Assembly: GCA_963921795.1 (NCBI GenBank)
Contig: OY997645.1
Location: forward strand, 22,720,418 to 22,784,417
Direction of reading: 5' to 3'
Length of the DNA stretch: 64,000 bases
Source of the DNA: Nannobrachium achirus
Lineage: Eukaryota; Chordata; Actinopteri; Myctophiformes; Myctophidae
The notes below the pieces were generated by a model. It made no database searches. It saw only the letters and a list, made by a program, of their open reading frames with translations, and was not told the origin of the DNA. The position numbers were made by a program, and so were the translations under genes. Every line of letters begins with the position of its first letter. Position 1 is the first letter of the stretch. This document shows positions 56,130-64,000 of the stretch, piece after piece.

Positions 56130-56625
56130 TGCAATTTCCAATTGCATCTTTCTAGTTCATTGATTATTGCAGGGTTGTAGATAATTCCATAATTTGCCTA
56201 TTTCTATTAAAACAAAATCAATGAATATAGTCCTCAAATTTTAATCATCAGAACACAAAACAAATTCACAGTTTTATTTAGTTTGCTCTGAGTAGGTCAC
56301 ATAACTAATACAGCCTTACTGGATTACTATGCCAGTCACATATCTAGAGGAAGTAGATGGGAATAGCCTCTCTGCGAGTAATAATCCCAACTTGTTTGTT
56401 CACTTGGTTTCATTATTGACACTATGTTGCTTCCTAAGAATTTCCCTTGTGAACTTTGGAACTGTGATTATGAAGCTATGACATGATCATGCTGAGTTAT
56501 TCAAATGACTGGAAGCGTGAGCTAAATGAAGGAGGTTAGCCAAGCCTTTGAATCAAGGAAGGACAGAATTGAAAATAGGTCTAGATATACAGTACTTGGG
56601 ATGGTCAAAACAAGGCATTGACTCG
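56130..56625. other. Intergenic sequence upstream of the GIMAP-like gene
   Basis: AT-rich and unassigned; may hold upstream promoter elements. Confidence 0.4.
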
Positions 56626-56698
56626 TATAAAGACAGTGGATTTCCTGGACAATTATATCAGAACTTCTCAGCTGAGTGACAACTGGAGGGAGTTTTAA
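56626..56698 (+). promoter_or_regulatory. Putative TATA promoter and short 5' UTR of the GIMAP-like gene
   Basis: TATAAAG at 56626-56632 lies 67 bp before the inferred start ATG at 56699, which would put transcription start near 56655-56660. No other element is claimed. Confidence 0.45.
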
Positions 56699-56726
56699 AT
56701 GGAAGCTTACAGTTCAGCCTACTTTG
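56699..56726 (+). CDS. GIMAP-like exon 1
   Basis: ATG then EAYSSAYF plus one base (G|gtaagt, phase 1). It is chosen because it joins in phase to exon 2 and lies just after a TATA box. The in-frame ATG 57165 upstream of exon 2 is a weaker alternative. Confidence 0.65.
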
Positions 56727-57460
56727 GTAAGTTTCTGAGATAATAATGATAATAATAATAATAATACACTTTATTTGTATAGCACCTTTCAGGACAAGAA
56801 ATGCAGATCAAAGTGCTTTACAATGCAAAAATAAATTGTATACATGATTAACAATAAAACAGAAAAGAAGAGCAAAACCACAAAACAACACTAAAAACAT
56901 TCAAAACTTCAATAAGACCTCGATCCTGAATAATAATAAATACCTACTTCGTTCCAAGGAGGAAATTAAGTATTTTCAGCCCAACCCGGCTGATTTGCTG
57001 CCCACAAGGAACGCCTTTAGCAATAGGGGTTAAGAGTCTTGCTCAGGGACACACAGTGACATTGCTACCCTGGCCTGGAATCGAACCAGGAACAACCTGG
57101 TTCCCCAGGCAGGTAACCTCCCTAACCATTCAGCTATGCTGCCCCTGAAGATGTAAACTAATGTATGGATTTGTATGGGTTTACAGTACTTTCTGCCTCT
57201 CTGTATGTATGTATGGCTGGGCCTGTATTGTACTATGTCTATACATATTTTTGGGGTCCAGGCTCAGGCTTGTCCAAGCTGGTGATTCTGTTACTGGGTG
57301 AGAGACAGAGTGGGAAGAGCTCTGCAGGAAACACCATCCTGGGCAGGAGAGCGTTCCAGATTTCTACAGAGACTGCTCACAGCTCCAAGGAGACAGGCTG
57401 GATCTGTGGGAAGCAGGTGGATATTAAAAAATCACACTCGTGTGAACTGAGCGGTGGAGG

Positions 57461-57527
<67 letters not shown>

Positions 57528-60083
57528 TGCGCGCGTGTGTGTGTGTGTGTGTGTGTGTGAATGTGAGTCTGAACAACAGCGCCCCTCCCTTAACATGTGT
57601 GGTCAGAAAAGGTACTGCAGGCTACATACAGACACGGACGGACGCATACACACACACACACACACACACACGGCCACGTATAGGAGTGTTGTGACCACCG
57701 CTCAAAAACAACATACAGGGTGAATAGCAGATATACATTGCAATGCGTTGTGATGAGGTATTACTGCTCTTTTCACTATTCATTTATTTTGGGGGGGGAA
57801 ATGTCTACATTTCAATACAGCAATGTATTGATATTAAAAAGAAAACATACTTTGTAATTTCTACTTTTGAATAGTTACAGCTGTTTCTAACAACAAGTAT
57901 TTTATTAAACTCAAACACAAATTTGTCAGAACAATTTTCACTTGCAGTTGAGTCATATTTTACCAAGTGAAGGCCTATCTATACTTTGACTCGAGGACTG
58001 GGGTTGGGTTGAGTACTTTGTCCACCACTGGTGAATATGAATGTTTGTATTTGTGTCTTTTGACCTATGACTAACACTGATGAAAGCAGGTTGCAGTAAT
58101 AGACACGCCAGGCTGGTCGTCCTGGCATGCCACCCCACCCAGAACCGCCAGGGAGCTGTGCAGAGGAATGGCTCTCTGCCAACCAGAGCTCCATGCCATC
58201 CTGCTGGTGGTTCCCATCTCATCACAGTTCAGCCAGGGGGAGTGGGAGACCATGGAAGCCCACCTGAGGCTGCTTGAGACAACCATCTGGCAAAGAGCCA
58301 TGATCCTCTTCACCCACGGAGATAAGTTAGGTATTTCATGAAATTATAATCAAATTAAATGATTAAATTAAATGAAAAATTCTAATGCGCCGTTCTCACA
58401 CTATGCCACATAATACATCAATATTTAATCAAAATAAAACGATAATATAATAAGAGAGAGAGAGATGGGGGGGCACAGTGGTGGAACACGGTAGTAGCAG
58501 GACTATAGAAGCCATGTGGAGCTGGGAGAACAGAAGGTGGGATTTTATTGACTCACAGAGATGGGTAATAGCGTTTATCTATATTGGAGCAACAGGAATC
58601 GAGTGAAGATTTGAATGTAGATTTAAATAAACTATATTAGATAAACCTATGCTTCATCATGCAATTAAGCTCTTTTATTTTGACAGGACAGCTGCCCATA
58701 GAAACCCATATAAAAAGTCAGGGAAGGACGCTGCAGTGGCTTCTGGAGAGATGTGGCAATAGGTACCATGTCATGAGCAGCCAGGACACAGCCTCGGGGC
58801 GTCAGGTGCAGGTGATGTTACAGAAGATAGAGAAGATGGTGGAGGCCAACATGCGACCCACTGAGGTGCAGCAAAGGATGTACACCTTGTTGAGAGAGGA
58901 GTTGAGGAGAAAGACGGAGAGGAGGTGGCAGGGAGGCAGAGAGGACCCAAACATGGCAGTGATGCATGATGGGATACCGAGGCATGTGCGGATGGCCTCG
59001 AGACCAACGGTTGTGCCTAGAGGTAAGTTCTGTCCCATGCAAAACCTAGTCTAACAACTAGGATTACTCATGTATGATGTAAACCACTTTAATGCAGTTT
59101 CATATTATGCCACTGCTGCAAGACATGGCTGTGGTAAAAAAAAATAAGTATGGAACAGAACAGTCACTAACAGTGTTAGCATTCATTAAAAGATTGTTTA
59201 TGACCCCGATAAGCAGAACTGTTAAAGTATAGTATTGATTTCTCTACTAAAACTTTTCAAATATCTAATAACGTTTTTCATGGCTACCAGAAGTTGTAAT
59301 GAGACAGTAATCTTTGTTTCAATGAATGCCAGTAAATTGGCCAAAAATGCATGGGTTTTATAAGAATAGGCTGTACAAACATAAAGTTACAAACCAGTTA
59401 AACAGAAAACTCAGGACACTTTATCAAAAGAAAGATATTTATTTATTTTAATTTGTATTAAGTGTCCAGTTACAATTGTTTTGAAAGCCATTACTGTGTA
59501 TCATGTCATTACAGGCTTCCTGGCAGGGCCACCTGCAATAAGAGCTGGTCTAGGTATCATCCTATTGGGAAGGAGAAGATCTGGCAAGAGTTCAACAGGC
59601 AACCTCATCCTGGACAGAGAGGTGTTTCACACTGGCACAAAGACTGTACGGTGTGCTGTGGCTGATGGGGACGTGTCAAGGTGGACTGTGACAGTGGTGG
59701 ACACCCCTGGATGGAGTCTGTTTGGTCTGGCCCAGCCAGAACAAGTCAAGCTGGAGATTGGACGAAGCCCGTCCCTCTGTCCCCCAGCAAGTAAACTGGC
59801 ATTCGTACTGGCTATCCCTGTGGACTCTTTCAAGGAGAGGGACAGGAGAGCAGTGGAGAAGTACCTGAGTGTCTTAGGTGATGGAGTTTGGAGGTGTACC
59901 GTGGTGCTGTTCACCTATGGAGGCGAGCTGAGAGGAAGGAGCATTGAGAAATACATTGAGGAGACAGGAGAGCCCCTGCGCTGGGTGTTGGACAGATGTG
60001 GTTACAGGCACCTTATTTTCAAACAGTGCGCAACAGACAATACCGAGGTTATTAAACTGCTGGAGATAGTGGAGCAGATTTAA
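56699..60083 (+). CDS. GIMAP/AIG1-family GTPase with two G domains (whole spliced gene)
   Basis: Five exons join in frame into 442 residues. Domain 1 has a P-loop GERQSGKSS (residues 22-30), switch II DTPGW (66-70) and a G4-like THGD (136-139). Domain 2 has GRRRSGKSS (272-280) and DTPGW (316-320), but TYGG (387-390) where the G4 aspartate is expected, so its guanine specificity may be weakened. AIG1/GIMAP proteins are septin-like GTPases tied to lymphocyte survival and immunity; fish carry large, fast-evolving sets, and human GIMAP8 also has several G domains in one chain. No transmembrane segment or signal peptide is seen. Residues 190-240, between the domains, are helical and charged. Immune role is inference from family. 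The closest named relative cannot be fixed without a search. Confidence 0.88.
56935..57148 (-). mobile_element. tRNA-derived SINE, reverse orientation, in intron 1 of the GIMAP-like gene
   Basis: On the minus strand: GGCAGCATAGCTGAATGG, then GGTTCGATTCCAGGCC (a perfect B-box), then GAGCAAGACTCTTAACCCC. Next to it, 56760-56830 resembles another common fish repeat tail (ACTTTATTTGTATAGCACC). Confidence 0.7.
57262..57416 (+). CDS. GIMAP-like exon 2: first P-loop
   Basis: Codes (G)SGLSKLVILLLGERQSGKS and SAGNTILGRRAFQIS..., ending WICGKQ in phase 0 (CAG|gtggat, a weak donor). A GT repeat of about 100 bp follows 46 bp into the intron. Confidence 0.88.
57463..57672 (+). repeat. AGCGCCCCTCC element, copy 4, GIMAP-like intron 2
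   Basis: GT repeat of about 97 bp, GAACAACAGCGCCCCTCCCT, GTGTGGTCAGAAAAGGTACT and a short CA repeat. Confidence 0.6.
57721..57776. repeat. Palindrome-family copy (decayed), GIMAP-like intron 2
   Basis: TGAATAGCAGATATACATTG and GTTGTGATGAGGTATTACTG then CTCTTTTCAC; only partly self-paired. Confidence 0.5.
58090..58330 (+). CDS. GIMAP-like exon 3: switch II and G4 of domain 1
   Basis: Opens VAVIDTPGWSSWHATPPRT and ends MILFTHGDKL plus one base (G|gtattt). The family-typical LHAILLVVPISS strand is in the middle. Phase 0 in, 1 out. Confidence 0.9.
58687..59022 (+). CDS. GIMAP-like exon 4: end of domain 1 and linker
   Basis: Codes (G)QLPIETHIKSQGRTLQWLL, then ERCGNRYHVMSSQD (the usual AIG1 segment after G4), then a basic helical linker ending RPTVVPR; donor AGA G|GTAAGT. 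Phase 1 in and 1 out. Confidence 0.9.
59515..60083 (+). CDS. GIMAP-like exon 5: second G domain and stop
   Basis: 189 codons including stop, from (G)FLAGPPAIRAGLGIILLGRR to KLLEIVEQI and TAA 60081-60083. It repeats the order P-loop, DTPGW, LAFVLAIPVD, LFTYGG, WVLDRCGYR. It ends soon after the G domain, and SINE-like sequence begins at the stop codon. Confidence 0.9.
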
Positions 60084-60140
60084 TTGCTCCAGATGTGCTG
60101 GTTGGTGCCTTGCATGGATTCCCCCGCCCTCAGTGTATGA

Positions 60141-60235
<95 letters not shown>

Positions 60236-60300
60236 CGTGCGTGTGAATGTAATGCACAATCTATGTAAAGTGCTTTGGAATAAAGCGCTATATAAACGCA
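60084..60300 (+). mobile_element. SINE-like tail forming the 3' UTR of the GIMAP-like gene
   Basis: From the stop codon on, the sequence (TTGCTCC...GCTGGTTGGTGCCTTG) matches the 3' half of the SINE at 10362-10602. It continues through a GT repeat (60141-60232) to ATGTAAAGTGCTTTGG and AATAAA (60279-60284), the likely poly(A) signal of the gene. Confidence 0.65.
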
Positions 60301-61320
60301 CCATTTATCATTTATGTGGATAATGAACTAGACTAGACATAACAAAACTAAAATAAATCAAATCAAATATTATTATTTATAAAAAATGCATTATAGGATA
60401 CTTTGTTGAGGTTAATTAGAACTACTGTTTAGCTAGGCCATGTAAGATAAGCTGAATATGAATGATCATTGTAATATTTTTCCCATATTTAATACATTCT
60501 TTATCCTAAAGTTATAAATGACATACAAAACATTAGTTATGGTCAGCATTCATTTAACTTCTAATCAGGGATCATCACCGTGTTGGCTCGTGGTGGAGAT
60601 TTTTTGACAAAATTAACAAGCTAGAGAAAACACAAACATAGCTAGCCCTGAATGTCCATAACCGGTCTGTAACTCTGAGAGACTACAAATGGAACCAAAT
60701 GCAAATAAAACCTTTGAGAACCACTAGTAGCAGTCCTATTAATATGCCATAATAAATAAGTGTCAGTGTCATACATATTCTGAAGAAAACCTGGAGAATT
60801 GACATTCAGTAATTGCGTCTTAATGATAAAAGCAAGAGCATTATAATGGTGTGTAAAAAAGACAATCTTAGAATTTGACAGACATATTGATGACCACTGC
60901 TTCTAAATCGATTCAAGCCTTATTATCCATCCTGTCCACCAGGAAAAGATAATGCGTAGCCACTTGGCTCTACAGGTTGCTGATCCGCATCCGGCCTGCG
61001 TCTAGACCGGATACGGAAATATTGCTGCGTACAGTTAACTACGCATGTAGTAGGCGGGCTCTAGACCGGATCAGAGCACTGAGCAGTAAATCGAAACGCA
61101 CTACGTCTTTTTGAGAAACCAGCCCTCTGATGACGTGGGGTTACTTCATAATAATAACAGGGAAGTTGTTCAAGTAGCAGACGTAAAACGGGCGTAAAAA
61201 CTGCTAGGCTACTAGAATACGAATTATTGCTGTCGGACATTGATCTCGGGTCCAACAGTCTATAGGCTTGGATCAACAAGTCCTAACTTCACTCAGAGTT
61301 CTTCTGAGGACACAGATTAC
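60301..61320. other. tlcd3: Intergenic sequence and probable tlcd3 promoter
   Basis: AT-rich to about 60.9 kb, then more GC- and CpG-rich toward tlcd3. TCTAGACCGGAT occurs twice (about 61000 and 61061). No TATA box is seen at a suitable distance. Confidence 0.4.
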
Positions 61321-61487
61321 ATGGACTCGTGCCTTTCTGTCGCCACGCTGTCGTGTTTCTGATGGAAGTGGAACATCTCTGTATGTTCGATTATGTTTAC
61401 AATCTTAGCATGCGGGGCTGTATTTTTCCCCGGTCTTTTCATAACCTTGAGAAAAGTGTTCAGATCGACGTTTACACGCTGGAGTGA
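61321..61487 (+). promoter_or_regulatory. tlcd3: Two upstream ORFs before and across the tlcd3 start
   Basis: ATG 61321 opens a 13-codon ORF ending TGA 61360-61362. That stop overlaps a second ATG (TGATG) opening a 41-codon ORF in another frame, which ends at 61485-61487, inside the main CDS. If both lie in the mRNA they could limit translation from ATG 61393. Presence in the transcript is inferred. Confidence 0.4.
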
Positions 61488-61514
61488 TGCAGACGTGGTT
61501 TGCGTTAGTGAGAG
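61393..61514 (+). CDS. tlcd3: tlcd3 exon 1
   Basis: ATG 61393 to AG|GTAAGA at 61515, phase 2 out; ends RWSDADVVCVSER. The start is set by gap-free alignment to the human N-termini. Confidence 0.87.
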
Positions 61515-63507
61515 GTAAGACACGACGCACTATTACTTTTTGAATGACGTAGCATGATTTATCAGTGTGTGCGTATACATACATGTCGTACTAGTAAATT
61601 ACTAGTACATTTACTTAAGTAGGCTACTGTACAATCTGTACTTAAGTACAATTTTGAGGTATTTGTACTTTACAAATTGCATTTCCCAATTTACAAATTG
61701 CATTTCCCAATTTTGATTTATCAGTGGTGGAAAGTAACTAGTACATTTACTTAAGTAGGCTACTGTACAATCTGTACTTAAAGTACAATTTTGAGGTATT
61801 TGTAGGCCTACTTTACAAATTGCATTTCCCAATTTTCAGTACTTTTACTTCTACTCCACTAAATCTCAAAGGCAAATATTGTACTTTTACTAACTAGTTA
61901 CTTTGTATATTTTGATTATTACTTTATAAATGTTACAAAACATTCATAACCCACACACAGTAGACTGTTTCGGCCATTTGAAAATAGCAGATCTTGTAGA
62001 TCGGCTAGATATAGGCTATATATATAGCCTACATTTTGAACTTGTGAAATGGGACATTCTGCACAATGACTAGGGACATTCTGCACAATGACATTCTGCA
62101 CAATGACTAGGCCGAATTTACTTTTTGTACTTCATGTACATTTTCATACCAATACTTTTACTTTTACTCAAGTACATTTTTTATGCATGACATTTCTGTG
62201 ACGGAATATTTCTACATTGCAGTATTGATTATTTTACTTATTTTACTAACGTTTTGAGTACTTTTTTTTCCACCACTGTCTAATAATGTATTGAATCAAC
62301 TGATGGGTTGCCAACTATCTGAAATTTAAAGAAGGGAGTTGCCGATCTATAAGCTCGCAACGCGTCGCCTATCTTTGCAAAGAGTTGTAGATAGAGAAAG
62401 AAAACAACTCTGGTGACGTCTGGTCCAAAGTTTACCAAGCCTAAAGGGTTTAAAGTGGTTAACATACAACCTGTATTATATAATTATGTAAATTAGTTGT
62501 TTGAACTTGGAAGATGTGCGTCAGTGATTATTTAATTCAAAAAAAAAAAAAATAAGAAAGTATCCCTCATCAGTTCAATAAGGCATTGGTTCTCAAAGTC
62601 AGGTCCGGGGACCCCCAGGGGTCCTTGAGGGGGTCCCAATCTAAATGATTAGGAACCAAATGGACCTTTATGGGTATGTAACTCGGAGTGTGTACATTTG
62701 TACTCAAACTAACATTACCATAATTGTACTATATAAATTCTGGTCTAAGAGAAAGAAATGCCATTAAATGAGGGGTCCGTAGCATAATGCATGTCAAACT
62801 GGAGGTCCTTAAAATTAAAATGGTTGGGAATCACTGCTAGAGACGTAAAATTCTTCTCTTATATGGGGTCCTTGGCATATTATCTTTTCAAATGGGGGTC
62901 CGCAGGCTAATAAGTGTCAATTTGGGGGTCCTTGACATGAAGTTTGAGAACCACTGCAATAAGGGACACTTCTTAGGGACAATATTCTGTATTTCAAGGG
63001 ACGGTTGGCAACCCTACAAAATAAGTGTTTTCCCCCACTGACCACTGACCAGTCCATTATACAATGTTCAATTGTTAGGTTGGTTTCAGCCATCCATGCC
63101 TCTTTGGCGACCGCTGCTGGATTAGTTATCATTAGCTCCTGCAAGGATGTAATGACTGACAGGTAGGTCAACAGAATAGCATTACAGTAGTAGTTGTCTT
63201 ACCACTATTTCATGAATTTATATACATTTTTACAGGCTGCAGAAAAATCATAATTTAACATTTTTTCTGCCTTTTCACAACATCCAGACACTGGTTGGTC
63301 GATGCTTTCGTGTTATTTGGAGCTCCCTACATGGCTTATGACATCTTTGCCATGTACCTGAGCCACTACCATTTTCAGAAGGCCAAAGGCAATTATGATG
63401 GTGTGTGCAGTCATTCACTGCACACGGTGAAGAAGTTTGTCCGCAAGGAATGGCTATTAATTCTTCATCACCTGGTCCTGCTACTCATCTTCGTGCCCGC
63501 TGTTCTG
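61393..63507 (+). CDS. tlcd3: TLC-domain protein of the TLCD3 (FAM57) family, 5' part (whole visible gene)
   Basis: Three exons give 142 in-frame residues and the gene runs off the window. The start MFTILACGAVFFPGLFITL aligns without gaps to human TLCD3A (MLLTLAGGALFFPGLF) and TLCD3B. Later blocks SERLVSAIHASLAT, SSCKDVMTDRHWL, PYMAYDIFAMYL and LLILHHLVLLLIF match the family in order. Hydrophobic segments at about 2-18, 44-60, 72-90 and 120-141 fit the first helices of a multi-pass ER or plasma-membrane protein; the HH pair near residue 130 is the conserved TLC histidine site. TLCD3B has been reported as a ceramide synthase; TLCD3A is linked to lipid and amino-acid handling. Assignment to A or B is not possible from this part. 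Confidence 0.88.
61590..62279. mobile_element. CAGTGGTGGAAAGTA element with internal tandem duplication, tlcd3 intron 1
   Basis: CAGTGGTGGAAAGTAAC near 61722 and TTTTTTTCCACCACTG near 62277 are its ends. The stretch ACTAGTACATTTACTTAAGT through CATTTCCCAATT is present twice (about 61597-61715 and 61738-61836). A short palindrome copy is at 61979-62008. Confidence 0.6.
62336..62395. repeat. Palindrome-family copy (decayed), tlcd3 intron 1
   Basis: GTTGCCGATCTATAAGCTCG then CAACGCGTCGCC keeps the left arm; the right side is reduced to AGAGTTGTAGAT. Confidence 0.5.
62584..62956. mobile_element. CAGTGGTTCTCAAAC-type hAT element, nested
   Basis: TIRs CATTGGTTCTCAAA and TTTGAGAACCACTG; exact TSD CAATAAGG (62576-62583, 62957-62964). 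Its interior has several GGGGGTCC repeats. Confidence 0.88.
63079..63162 (+). CDS. tlcd3: tlcd3 exon 2
   Basis: Codes (R)LVSAIHASLATAAGLVIIS and SCKDVMTD; acceptor attgttag, donor AG|GTAGGT, phase 2 in and out. Confidence 0.88.
63288..63507 (+). CDS. tlcd3: tlcd3 exon 3
   Basis: Codes (R)HWLVDAFVLFGAPYMAYDI through KEWLLILHHLVLLLIFVPAV, ending phase 0 at CTG|gtgagg (63508). The following open sequence with RTHTHTH is intron plus CA repeat, not protein. Confidence 0.9.
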
Positions 63508-63585
63508 GTGAGGATGGATCTACTCCTCTCCATATCTCTCTCACAAACACAAGCGCGCGCGCGCACACACACACACACACACACT

Positions 63586-63853
63586 ACGTCTCACCCTACA
63601 GTACACCTGGTCATCTACAGATTTATGGAGCTATACTGTATATACAGATGTATGCTGGCAAGCTAGACACATTCTGTTCAGTGCAGCCTATGTTGTATAC
63701 ATTTTGTATTGGTGATTGTTACACTCTCATCTTTTGGATAGAAGATAAGTGATTGACTCTACTTTATTTGTCATCACATCTATATACTGTACAAGTATTC
63801 AGCGGGACAAGCTCCAGGATCTTAGTGCAACAAGCATTATGACAAGACAAAAA

Positions 63854-63906
<53 letters not shown>

Positions 63907-64000
63907 TAATATATAATCTTCTTTCTCACCTCTCATATCTGATTTAGTCATAGCAAGCTTTCTTTCTTTGTTTCTTTCCTGTTTGTGCTTTTTGTGTGTG
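63586..64000. repeat. Repeat shared with usp2 intron 8 (copy in tlcd3 intron 3)
   Basis: CTACGTCTCACCCTACAGTA, GGCAAGCTAGACAC, CCAGGATCTTAGTGCAACAA and TTTGTTTCTTTCCTGTTTGT. A TA repeat (63858-63901) is inserted. It runs off the window. Confidence 0.75.

Larger units (their letters stand above)
62300..63018. mobile_element. tlcd3: GGGTTGCCAAC element in tlcd3 intron 1, interrupted by a hAT element
   Basis: Inverted ends GGGTTGCCAACTATC and CGGTTGGCAACCCTAC enclose a palindrome copy (62336-62395) and the nested hAT element at 62584-62956. Ends are approximate. Confidence 0.55.

Noticed and set aside
57070-57148. tRNA gene suggested by a perfect B-box and an A-box-like motif (also at 10.4 and 25.3 kb)
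   Set aside because: No cloverleaf with an acceptor stem could be drawn; the shared downstream sequence marks them as SINEs.
57165-57560. Start of the GIMAP-like gene at ATG 57165, reading into the exon
   Set aside because: It reads through a good acceptor (tccag at 57261) and on into a GT repeat; the ATG 56699 exon joins in phase and has a TATA box. It is kept only as a weak alternative.
58771-59042. Minus-strand ORFs of 74-78 codons opposite GIMAP-like exon 4
   Set aside because: Antisense of a confirmed coding exon; three frames are open by composition only.

Overview
The window reads as nuclear DNA of a ray-finned (teleost) fish. It holds spliced genes with short exons and GT-AG introns, very long CA/GT microsatellites, many short hAT-type elements with 8-bp target-site duplications (TSDs), tRNA-derived SINEs and stretches of TTAGGG repeat. 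Nothing here is bacterial or viral. Three genes, all on the + strand, are supported by exon-by-exon reading frames and splice sites; the species cannot be named from this.

About 7.4-50.6 kb is usp2, a deubiquitinase. The large N-terminal exon of the long isoform (7466-8239) and a second promoter with its own first exon (21114-21272) both splice in phase 0 to a shared catalytic region of 11 exons (39803-48963). The spliced long form is 603 residues and the short form 398, close to human USP2a (605) and USP2b (396). Catalytic Cys276 and the zinc cysteines fall at the human numbers. The intron after exon 10 has U12-type (minor spliceosome) signals.

About 56.6-60.3 kb is a five-exon gene for a 442-residue protein with two GIMAP/AIG1 GTPase domains in tandem. 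About 61.4 kb to the window end is the 5' part of a TLC-domain gene of the TLCD3 (FAM57) family: three exons, 142 residues, continuing past the window.

The rest is intron or intergenic DNA filled by repeats. The most striking is a palindrome of about 40-90 bp (arm core GATCTACAAGCTCAC) seen about 23 times, whole or as one arm. It sits inside transposable elements with unrelated terminal repeats, and its two arms often carry matched changes. Other notable structures are blocks rich in the exact CArg-box sequence CCATATATGG (0.4, 11.4, 17.6 and 53.7-55.8 kb), a head-to-head interstitial telomeric repeat (11.2 kb), a 1,042-bp hAT element with a 52-bp GC-rich palindrome (22.9-24.0 kb), twin long hairpins (38.4 kb) and a pre-miRNA-like hairpin (13.2 kb). 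The three genes do not form an obvious pathway; they are simply neighbours.
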